Shown here in pieces: positions 8,073 to 15,062 of a DNA stretch of 15,062 nt. Location of the stretch: positions 583,555 to 598,616 of the forward strand of contig MU657171.1 in the NCBI GenBank assembly GCA_026770575.1, read 5' to 3'. The notes below the pieces were generated by a model. It made no database searches. It worked only from the letters and a program-made list of their open reading frames with translations, and was not told the DNA's origin. A program made the translations under genes and the position numbers. Origin of the DNA: Pelagophyceae sp. CCMP2097. Taxonomy: Eukaryota > Sar > Pelagophyceae. Each line of letters opens with the position of its first letter. Position 1 is the first letter of the stretch.

Positions 8073-11000
8073 ATGACTCCCGCCGGGTGGTACGCCCTCG
8101 ACGTCCCGGGCGACGCGCCGCGGCCCGGCGCGTGCTTCGCCGGAGCGTCTCTGGCGGCGGAAGCGCGCTCGCCGCGGGGGGCCCGAAGCGCCGACGCCCG
8201 AAGCGCCGACGACGGCGCCGACGACGGGGACGGCAACACCTACGACGCCGTAGACGGAGAATCCTACGACGTCGACGACGGCGACGCTCCCGCCGGGCGC
8301 GGCGAGGGCGCCGGCGCCCCACCGACGCGGACGTCGCCGCGGTCCTCGAAGCGCGCGGCGCCGTACGCGGCGCCCCCGGACGGCGACGACTTCGATGAGG
8401 AGGACGAGGCCGCCGCCGTCACGCCCCCGGAGCCGGCCGCGGAGCAAAATACAGCGAAGGAGGCCGCTCCGTCGTCGTCCGAGGCCACAGCCATTCACGA
8501 CGAAGGCGGCGACGGCGGCGGCGACGGCGGAAGCGACGCCCAAGGCGACGCCCACGGCGACTCTCACGACGACTCCGACGGCGGCGCTAGCGACGGCGGT
8601 GGCGACGGCGTGGATGATCTGCTGCGGTCACGGCCGGTGCGCCGGCGGGTCGTCGTCGCGCTGCAGCCGCGCGCCGCACCGCAGCCGCGCACTCCGCCGT
8701 CGGAGCGCGCATCCATGTCGCTCCGACCGTTCTCCATCAGACCCAAGCACCGCGAGGCGTTCAGCAGGCTCGGCTGGACGCTGAAGGATGGGCTCTACGT
8801 GAGCCCCGGCCTCGCGGGCATTTCGTTCAATTCGGGCAACTTGGCGCTCCGGTCGCTGCCGGAGGCCGACGCGCAGCAATTTTTCCCAGACTTCTGGGCG
8901 TACTTGCGGGCGCCGCAGCCGCGCAAGACGCTGACGCCGAGGACGTCGCGCGGCGCCGCCGACGACGACGACACCTACGTCGGAGCCGCCGCCGCCCCTC
9001 AGACGCGGACATTCTCGCGGTCGTCGAAGCGCCCGGCGCCGTCGTACGCGGAGGACGACGAAGTTGACTACGACGAGGACGCGCCGCCCCCGCCGCAGGC
9101 GCGCCACCAGCGACGCCGGGAGGAGCGGCGGCGCGGCGACGACGACGACGACGACGCTACCAACGTCGGGCTCGTCGGTGCCGCCGCCGCCCCTCGTACG
9201 TGGACATCCTCGCGGTCGTCGAAGCGCCCGGCGCCGTCGTACGCGGAGGACGAAGTTGACTACGACGACGAGGATCCGCTGCCGCACGCCCCCTCGGCGC
9301 CGTTCCACGTCCCACTATCGCACTGCGATGCGTACCGCGAGGAATTCCGCCAGCTCGGCTGGGACCTGACGTACCGCCAATGTGGGAAACGGTGGCTCTA
9401 CACGAGCCCCGCGGACATGACGTACCCCTCGGCCACGAAGGCGCTCCAGTCGCTGCCGGAGGCCGTCGCGCAACAGTCCTTCCCGGCCTTTTGGGCGCAC
9501 TCGTGGGTGCCGCAGCCGCGCGGCAAGCCGCGCGGCAAGCCGCGTGCCAAGCCGCAGCCGCCGCCGCCGAGCGCCGCCGCCGCCGCCGCCGGCCAAGGCA
9601 ACTCGCCGTCGATGATGCAGAACGCGGCGCCGGTGGTAGACGAAGGCGACGACAACGACGCGTCGGACCACCTCCCCGTCGACAGGTCGAGGGGGCGCGG
9701 AGGGGTGTTCCGCGTCAAAAATTCGCAGAACGAGACGCTCCGCGAGGCGTTCCGCCAGCTCGGCTGGGGCTTGACTTTCAACGGGCACTGGTGGTTCAAG
9801 AGCCCCGCGGGCACGATTTACGCCTCGGCCTGGTTGGCGCTCCATTCCCTGCCAGAGGCCGTCGCGCGACAGTCCTTCCCGGACTTTTGGGCGCACTCGT
9901 GGGCGCCCAAGCCGCGCGCCAAGCCGCGCGCCAAGCCGCAGCCGCCGCCGCCGAGCGCCGCCGCCGCCGCCGGCGGCCAAGGCGGCTCGCCGTCGATGCA
10001 TGACGCAGCGCCGCCGCCGCCGACAGCAGACGAAGACGACGACTACGACGCGTCGGACTTCCTCCCCATCGGCCAGGTACTTTGACTCGCGCTGCGCCGT
10101 TTCGCGTTCTCAATGCGTCTTTGTTGTAGCTTCGGCTCTACGTCGAGGCATCGACAGCGCGCGACGCCGCAGCGGCGGCGTTGGCGGCGTCGTCGTCGGC
10201 GTCGGCGGCGGCGCGCGGCAACGACGCTTTCGACCGAGGCGAATCTTTTCGCGACGCAAACCGAGGCGAATCTTTTCGCGACGCGAAAGCTCGCGACCGG
10301 GAAACGATCCAAAAGCTCGGTTGGACGATGTACTACCACAACCCCCCAGACAAGCGGCACCGACGATGGAACTACACGAATCCAAAGGGCGCCGTCTTTG
10401 TGTCGTTGACCACGGCCATCAAGTCGCTCAAGCCCCAAGTCGTGCGCGATCACTTCCCGGCGTATTCGAAAGCCAGGCAGCGGGCCTCGACGCAGCGCCC
10501 GCTCGCCGTGGTCCGCCTCGCCGGCGAGCGCGGTGCCCGCGGCGGCGGGGCCGCACCGGCGACAGCGACGGTGGCGGCTCCTCCGGGCCTGGCGCAGGGA
10601 CCGGGGCCGCACTTGTCGCACGCGCAGCTCGAGCCCGAGCAGAGGGCGCTCAGGGCGCCCGCCGACGCCGAAGATGTCGGTGCGGCGCCGCACCGGTCGC
10701 ACAAGTGGCGCGACCCTCCTCTGGGCCAGGAGCATGTGGCGGTGCCGCCCAAGTCGCACAAGAAGCGTGTCCGCGAGCACCGCCCGCGGACGGCGCCGGC
10801 GGACGACGCGTCTCCGCAGGACGCGTACGTGTGGGACGAGGAGCGGCAGGCACGAGTCGCCGCCATCAACGCGGACGCCGAGGGCTTCGCCGCGGCGCTC
10901 ATCGTCGCGACCGTCCGCGAGCGGCCGGAGGCGCTGCTCTTCCTGACCGGCGCGGGCGTCGAGCTCGAGTGCTTTTCGGGCCTCGGGCCGCGGCTGGCCG

Positions 11001-12014
11001 TGGCGCACGTGACCATCGCCGCCATCCGCGCGGCGACGGCCGGCCTGGTCGCGCACGTGACGACGAACGTGACGGGCATGCAGTGCTTCGCCGAGGCGCG
11101 CGATGTCGTCCACGTAAACTTTGCGCTGCCGCACCGCAGCATCCACGACGCGCGGTGCAGCTGCCGCAACGCAGGCGCTGACTCAATGACGTGCATATAC
11201 AAGCCGCGCGGCGTCCTCTGCGCGCGCGCCAGCGGCGCGATCGTCCTGCCGCCGCGCGGCGACTACCCGGGCGTCGACGTCTTCGCGCCGGTCGCGCCCG
11301 TGCAGTGCAAGCACAGCAAGGCCATCTCCGGCTGCATCCCCTCGGCGTGCAGCCGCGACACCGAGCACATCTTCAAAGAGACGATTCACGCCGAGCGCAT
11401 CACGCAACCGAGGTGTGCCCGCACGTCTGCGAGAGACTCTGGTGATCCCCGGTCAAGAGGAACGGTCTTCAGCCGATTGTGCATCAACTGAAGATCCGCC
11501 GCACCGTAGGCGCGTGCTCGTCGTCATGGGCAACTCGCTGGACAAAAGCGCGAACGGCACGGGCCTCTCCTGGCTCAGCACGCGCGTCTTTGACCGCGTC
11601 GTCATCGTCGACCCCTTGGCGGCCAGCGACCCCAAGAAGTTCTACGACCGATTGGTGAGGCGCCTGGGCATCGTCGCCATCCGCGTCGAGGACTGGCCGA
11701 GCAAGATCGTCGTCGTGCCGCTCAAGGCCGACGTCTTCGCCGCGCGGCTCAACGCCGACTTTGACCGGGATTTGCCGGACCTCGGCTTCAAGGGCCGGTT
11801 GCACCGCACCGCGACGCAGGCCAACGAGGCCATGCGCGCCTTTGCCGCGAACCACGGGTCGCTGCCGCCGCTCCCACCGGACTACACCCACCCACCCGTC
11901 GTCAACGTCCGCAATGCCTTCATCCGCGCCTTTGGGCTCTCTCAAGAGGGCAACCGACCAGACGAGCGAGACGACCGCTTCTGTACCGCCGACGACCGCT
12001 TCCCGTGCCCGTAA
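8073..12014 (+). CDS. Large protein with four LGW modules and an unrecognised C-terminal region (3 exons)
   Basis: Exons 8073-10076, 10130-11412 and 11510-12014 (introns of 53 and 97 bp, phases 0 and 2) give 1263 aa. Four copies of a ~55-residue module lie near 224-278, 418-478, 555-610 and 723-780: helix (REAFRQ), LGW, a variable strand, W/L-Y/F-x-S/NP, a small loop, F/Y-x-S, then A-L-x-SLPE and, in the first three, FWA. The pattern GW...Y..P.G..F.S...A...L resembles methyl-CpG-binding (MBD/TAM) domains, which is inference. Linkers are acidic or Pro/Ala-rich with repeated RSSKRPAPSYAED motifs suggesting a nuclear protein. Residues ~900-1263 are a composition-normal region (AYVWDEERQARVAAINADAE; Cys at 1011, 1013, 1023, 1032; then RRVLVVMGNSLDKSANGTG across the last intron), perhaps enzymatic, family unknown. 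The start is the first in-frame ATG at 8073. The second intron is supported by phase and by open frames on both sides. Confidence 0.72.
8957..9278 (+). repeat. Tandem duplication of linker sequence inside the LGW-repeat gene
   Basis: A 45-base run starting at 9014 (CTCGCGGTCGTCGAAGCGCC...) recurs exactly at 9209, a 195-bp period, and similarity extends on both sides. It encodes RSSKRPAPSYAED then an acidic stretch. A more diverged third copy lies near 8326-8400. Confidence 0.8.
9325..10068 (+). repeat. Duplicated LGW module plus linker (about 400-bp period)
   Basis: Modules 2 and 3 and their linkers align over about 350 bp. TTCCGCCAGCTCGGCTGGG precedes both tryptophan codons (9360 and 9765). 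Both continue through SLPEAVA, FWAHSW, PQP/KPR repeats, PPPPSAAAAA, a GQG-SPSM motif and an acidic DASD-LP end. This indicates recent amplification of a whole module-linker unit. Confidence 0.85.
10234..10284 (+). repeat. 27-bp tandem repeat (nine codons)
   Basis: CCGAGGCGAATCTTTTCGCG starts at 10234 and again at 10261, encoding RGESFRDA twice just before the fourth LGW module. The reading frame is preserved. Confidence 0.85.
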
Positions 12015-12203
12015 AGAGCTGCCAAATCCTTCTCGGGATCCCGAGGCTCGCGATGTCTACCTTAATCTCGAGGCCTCGCACATCGATCGACATTGTGCAT
12101 TGCGTTGCAGAGCCTGAGATAGTGAACTTATCACCAAAAGTTTTCAACTGAAGTTTCGGACGCACTCGGACAGCCTACAAAATTGTAGGAGACGCGCGCG
12201 AGG
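12015..12203. promoter_or_regulatory. Spacer with a short inverted repeat upstream of the GNAT gene
   Basis: Bases 12015-12203 are AT-richer than the flanking genes. CCTACAA-AA-TTGTAGG at 12174-12189 is a perfect 7-bp inverted repeat ending 14 bp before the ATG at 12204. It could be an operator-like site or a 5' UTR hairpin. No TATA box is evident. Confidence 0.3.
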
Positions 12204-12982
12204 ATGGCGGCCGCCGAAACGACGGTGGCCAGCTTCGCGACGTCGGAGGCGGACTTGGCCGTGCTGGTGCAGGTCGCGGCGGTCTGGACAGCGGCGTTCC
12301 CGACGGCGCCGGGCCGCGACCGCTACGCCGAGGCCCTGGTCCGGCGCGACGGGCCGGACACGCCGCAGCGCGCCGCCGAGCACGTCCACTGTATCTTCGA
12401 GGGCGGCCACTGCGTCGCCGCCGCGCGCAGCTTTGTGTGCGTCGCCGCCCGCCGCCTGCCCGCCGCCGCGGCGCCTCGTCGCGGCGGCGCGCGTCCGACG
12501 CCGACGACGCGCACCGCGCCACAGCCGCGTGGTCCTGCTCGACGGAACGCCGACGCCCGTGCTCGCGCTGGCCCACGTCGCCACTTCGCCCGCGGCGCGC
12601 GGCAGGGGGCTCGGAGCCGCCGTCGTCCAAGAGGTCCGTCCGCCTCCGGGTACGCCCGCGCCAACTCGGCTCGGTAGGCATGGAAGCGGCTCGACGCCAA
12701 GGAGCTCCCCTTTTCGCTCTTCTGCACGGGGGTGCGCGCGCCTTGTGCTCCCGCGACGCGACGCTCGCGTCTTGTGCCCCCGGCGACGCGCGACGAGGCT
12801 TCCGGCGCTAGGTGCCGGCGTTCTACACGAAGCTCGGCGCGGTGCCCTACGCGCCCGCGCGGGTCGTGTACCCCGACGGTGCCGCCCCCTTCCACGACGA
12901 CGCGCTCCTCGTCTACTTTGCGCCGGGTGCCGCGCCCCCCGACGCCGCCATGGTGCTCGACGCCCAAGGCGACGGGTGGTAG
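12204..12982 (+). CDS. GNAT-family N-acetyltransferase (4 exons, 188 aa)
   Basis: Acetyl-CoA-dependent acyltransferase of the GCN5-related superfamily; the substrate cannot be told. Exons: 12204-12436, 12525-12633, 12678-12731, 12812-12982; introns of 88, 44 and 80 bp; all phases match. The acetyl-CoA-binding motif A is clear: LALAHVATSPAARGRGLGAA, with RGRGLG at 103-108 forming the pyrophosphate loop. Motif B follows as VPAFYTKLGAVPY (133-145), with Y137 at the position of the usual general-acid tyrosine. No transit peptide is apparent, so it is probably cytosolic or nuclear. The length suits a single-domain GNAT. Start at the first ATG after the 12174-12189 inverted repeat. The last 20 bp, stop codon included, are tandemly duplicated. 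The gene is convergent with the PAP/fibrillin gene. Confidence 0.88.
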
Positions 12983-13002
12983 CCCAAGGCGACGGGTGGT
13001 AG
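12963..13002 (+). repeat. 20-bp tandem duplication containing the GNAT stop codon
   Basis: CCCAAGGCGACGGGTGGTAG occurs back to back at 12963-12982 and 12983-13002. The first copy encodes the C-terminal QGDGW and the TAG stop. The second copy is therefore in the 3' UTR. Confidence 0.9.
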
Positions 13003-13109
13003 CCCCGCGTGTAAATGTCCCGATTCGCTGCTCCGAGTCGGACGTCAAGGTCGCGGCGTGGTTGGGACGCGGAGCTTTGCTTACGCTGCGTGAATATCGC
13101 CGGGCGATG
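13003..13109. other. Short convergent 3' spacer
   Basis: About 107 bp lie between the duplicated GNAT stop and the PAP stop, so the two 3' UTRs must be very short or overlap. No recognisable terminator or polyadenylation motif is seen. Confidence 0.4.
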
Positions 13110-14270
13110 CTACGCCTCGCGCACGTGGACGAAGAGGTAGCCGCCCGGCGTGCGCGTGATCCGCAGTGCCTTTGAGACGTAGGTGATGTCGCAGGCGATG
13201 ATCGCTGCCTGCGGCTGGAGGCCGAGCGCGCCGCCGAGCGCGCCGGCGAGTTTGTCAAAGGCGGACTCCGTCGGGAAGGCGAGGTCGCCGATAAACCCGA
13301 GGCCGGGCAGCCGCTGCAGCGTCGAGTCCTTGACCTCCGTCGTCTCCAGCGTCAGCTCGAGGCCCGCGGCGCGCGGCGCCGTGCGCGCCGTCGACGTCAT
13401 GACCGACGTCGCTTTCGGCAGCGACGCGCCAAAGGGCGATATGTTCAGCTCGACCTGGGAGACGAGTTTGCCGCGGCTCGTGCCCGAATCGAAGATGGTC
13501 TGCGTCGCGCGGCCGACCGTGTAGAACCTACGGCGCCGGAGATGGGCACTCTATTAAGAATCAAGAGGTGGACGCACGGCAAAGCGTCGGTGAGCGCGTA
13601 CACGTTCGCCGCGAGATCTGCGCGGGTCCACGTATCCAAAGACGCCCCCGCCGCCGCCCTTCGGCGCACCATTCGTCTCGGCGCCGTCGAGCTGCACCGG
13701 CGACGTCTTGCTGCCAAGGAGCTGGGAGAAGCCCCAGAAAAAGGGAGACTGGCGGTAAATCCCGGGCTCCGAAGAGTACTCGAGGCGCCAGACGCCGTCG
13801 AGCGGCTGCGCGGGCGAAAAGCCGGCGGCCTCGAGGTCGCGGCAGAGCCCGTCGATGCGCAGGCGCTCGCCCGCGCCCGCAGTCGCGCCGCGCGCCGTCG
13901 GAGCGGCCGCAGCCTACCCTCACCGGTATATAAATAAAAACACGCGTGCCCCCATCGTCCGCTCTTCCGACGCCTCATCGCACGCGCATATTGCCGGATT
14001 CAATGACGTTTCCGGGGGTCGTCGCACCAGGAGCTGCGCCTCGCCGTCGCCGCTGCCCTTGGCGTCGTCGTCGGACACGTCGGAGGGAACTTCGCCGACG
14101 CTATCGTAATTTGCGCGCAGCGTCTCCGGCATCTTCCCGTCCCAGTCGCCAGTATCCGACGGCGCCTCGAAATCGCCGTCCGACACCGAGGCGGCCCGAA
14201 CCGGGCGGCCTGCCCGCTGCAATACGAGCCCGTGAGCCTGCGCCCAGAGCAGGAGGAGGACCGCCTTCAT
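13110..14270 (-). CDS. PAP/fibrillin family plastid lipid-associated protein (4 exons, 314 aa)
   Basis: Fibrillins are lipocalin-like proteins of plastoglobules, thylakoids and stroma that bind lipids and help photoprotection. Exons on the minus strand: 14270-14028, 13913-13670, 13617-13578, 13527-13110; introns of 114, 52 and 50 bp. Phases match, and splicing restores typical family motifs: LDGVWRLEYSSEPGIY (119-134), an N-D-L join across intron 2, then ALTDALPFYTVGRATQTIFD and a lipocalin-type beta-strand series (GKLVSQVEL). It ends with CDITYVSKALRITR and GGYLFVHVREA. The N-terminus MKAVLLLLWAQAHG is a strong hydrophobic signal sequence followed by RAGRPVRA, consistent with two-step import into a complex plastid, although the residue after the likely cleavage site is Leu rather than Phe. 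An acidic region follows (residues ~32-75). Convergent with the GNAT gene, 127 bp apart. Confidence 0.87.
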
Positions 14271-14586
14271 GCTCGGTGCGTGCTGTGCTCTTGGCGCGCG
14301 CTCCGCTCCGCTTCCACGAGTTCTATCGCTAAACGAGGTTTCTCTTAACTTAAGACTTAAGGAGCGTTTTAAAAGAATCTTGGCAGTTGCAACGATCCAG
14401 GGCCTTTCGCCATTGCGCTAGGCTGTTAGTTACCCGGGGTTTCTCCGGGAATTAACGTAATTACTCGGGTATACTTGGGCATGGCAGTAATATGCAGTGA
14501 TATCGCCAAAAAATGGTTACTGCTAAAAATAAATCTCCTTTAGGGCGTAAGAGGGCTCTCTACGTGCCCTCTGGGCGACTAAGAGC
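14271..14586. other. AT-rich intergenic segment
   Basis: GC content drops sharply here, upstream of the PAP gene. I see only small structures: ACTTAAG twice near 14350-14362, a short hairpin with arms CCCGG and CCGGG around 14433-14450, and a hairpin with arms GAGGGC and GCCCTC around 14551-14572. The PAP promoter should lie at the left end. No gene or RNA gene is recognised. Confidence 0.5.
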
Positions 14587-14778
14587 CTAGCACGTCACTC
14601 GGCCGAGCATTTGAAGTTTTTTTGGGTGGTCGGCGCGGATGTCGGCGATCATGTCGTGCAGGCCCTCGTTGCTGTGGTAGGCGGAGACCTCGTCTGCGGC
14701 GTCGGCGTTGAAGCCTTCCGGCGCGTGGAGGATGTCGAACCAACGGCCCTTGGGAGGCACGACAGCGATGTCCGACAT
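14587..14778 (-). CDS. Doubtful small ORF, 63 aa
   Basis: The ATG at 14776-14778 opens a frame ending at the stop 14587-14589. The peptide has balanced composition (MSDIAVVPPKGRWFDILHAP near the start; the C-terminal part is acidic and helical) and no recognised family. It may be an exon of a longer minus-strand gene or chance coding. It overlaps the opening of the plus-strand retroelement-like frame. Confidence 0.25.
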   Translation of the reverse strand: MSDIAVVPPKGRWFDILHAPEGFNADAADEVSAYHSNEGLHDMIADIRADHPKKLQMLGRVTC

Positions 14779-14780
14779 GG

Positions 14781-15062
14781 CGTCGGCTTCCAAGGGACGG
14801 CTACGAACTTGGACTTATTGATCAAAGGTTCCGTGCCCTAGTGGCTGCCCTCAAGTTTCGTAACCATGTTATAGGGCTCCCTGATCGCCGTCTCGTTAAA
14901 CGCATGTACGTTGCACTGCGTTCGGAAGTCAGTATCAATTCTGGCGATCCCAAGTATATAAAGAACAGTGTCACTAATTTCCTCGAACCCTTAGCAATCG
15001 ACCTAGACTGGTGCGAACATATCTCCGGTACCGCATCTGCAAAAGCTAAGGCACACGACATT
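14781..15062 (+). mobile_element. Retroelement-like partial open frame, runs off the right edge
   Basis: The frame is open from 14712 to the window end without stop or intron, and reads sensibly from about 14781. The core is LGLIDQRFRALVAALKFRNH (14808-14867), then VIGLPDRRLVKRMYVALRSE (14868-14927), then less conserved sequence to the edge. The L/I-R-F..LxFR-H.I-LP..RLVKR-Y pattern is like the region after the reverse-transcriptase domain of non-LTR retrotransposon polyproteins, but no catalytic motif is inside the window. Base composition is much less GC-rich than in the neighbouring genes, supporting foreign or mobile origin. Alternatives are a host gene of unlike codon use or a decayed copy. 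Confidence 0.4.

Noticed and set aside
9550..10000. Membrane or collagen-like protein suggested by Ala/Pro-rich runs
   Set aside because: These are short GCC/CCG microsatellite-type linkers between LGW modules, with no hydrophobic segment long enough to span a membrane.
10043..11146. Minus-strand frames opposite LGW exon 2, one with a Cys-rich zinc-finger-like look (RHLCDRCG, CACDKCG)
   Set aside because: The plus-strand frame is joined in phase to exons on both sides and carries the fourth LGW module; the Cys pattern is the antisense of repeated S-H-K codons.
12433..13002. 189-codon plus-strand frame as a separate gene
   Set aside because: Only its middle (LLDGTPTPVLALAHVATSPA) is real and is exon 2 of the GNAT gene; both ends are intron or wrong frame.

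Overview
The window looks like nuclear DNA from a GC-rich alga with a complex (secondary) plastid. It carries a eukaryotic RNA exonuclease, a plastid-lipid-associated protein and an organellar-type DNA gyrase A, all split by short introns. I infer a pelagophyte-like stramenopile, or less likely a haptophyte. The grounds are GC richness, 44-114 bp introns, and leaders of signal-peptide type, one with an ASGF motif like the ASAF motif of stramenopile plastid proteins. The species is not identified. All gene models below were spliced by hand by requiring GT/GC...AG ends, matching phases and continuity of family motifs.

Layout, left to right. 1-1202: no gene; a degenerate repeat field with poly-C runs and at least five copies of a motif centred on ACGCGTCG. 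1203-4311 (+): gyrA in four exons, 960 aa, with an organelle-type leader. 4501-6890 (+): an XRN-family 5'-3' exoribonuclease in about ten exons, with all catalytic motifs and a signal-peptide-like N-terminal extension; its 3' end is uncertain. 6891-7264: AT-richer spacer with a TCGG microsatellite. 7265-7874 (-): an unrecognised 184-aa protein in two exons. 7875-8072: divergent promoter region with phased TTTACC repeats. 8073-12014 (+): a 1263-aa protein in three exons, with four copies of an 'LGW' module (distantly reminiscent of methyl-CpG-binding domains) in acidic, Ser/Lys/Pro-rich linkers, joined to an unrecognised C-terminal region. 12204-12982 (+): a GNAT acetyltransferase in four exons. 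13110-14270 (-), convergent with it: a PAP/fibrillin protein in four exons with a signal-peptide start. 14271-15062: GC falls; the segment holds a doubtful small minus-strand ORF and, running off the right edge on +, an intronless open frame that reads like the tail of a non-LTR retrotransposon polyprotein.

The genes do not form a pathway. Three of them (gyrA, XRN, PAP/fibrillin) have leaders suggesting organelle import. The points most worth attention are the XRN with a plastid-type leader and apparently core-only length, the LGW-repeat protein, a 30-bp tandem duplication that creates two equivalent splice acceptors in the XRN gene, and a shared unusual 5' splice-site consensus (GTGCG, with GC-AG variants of the form GCGCG).
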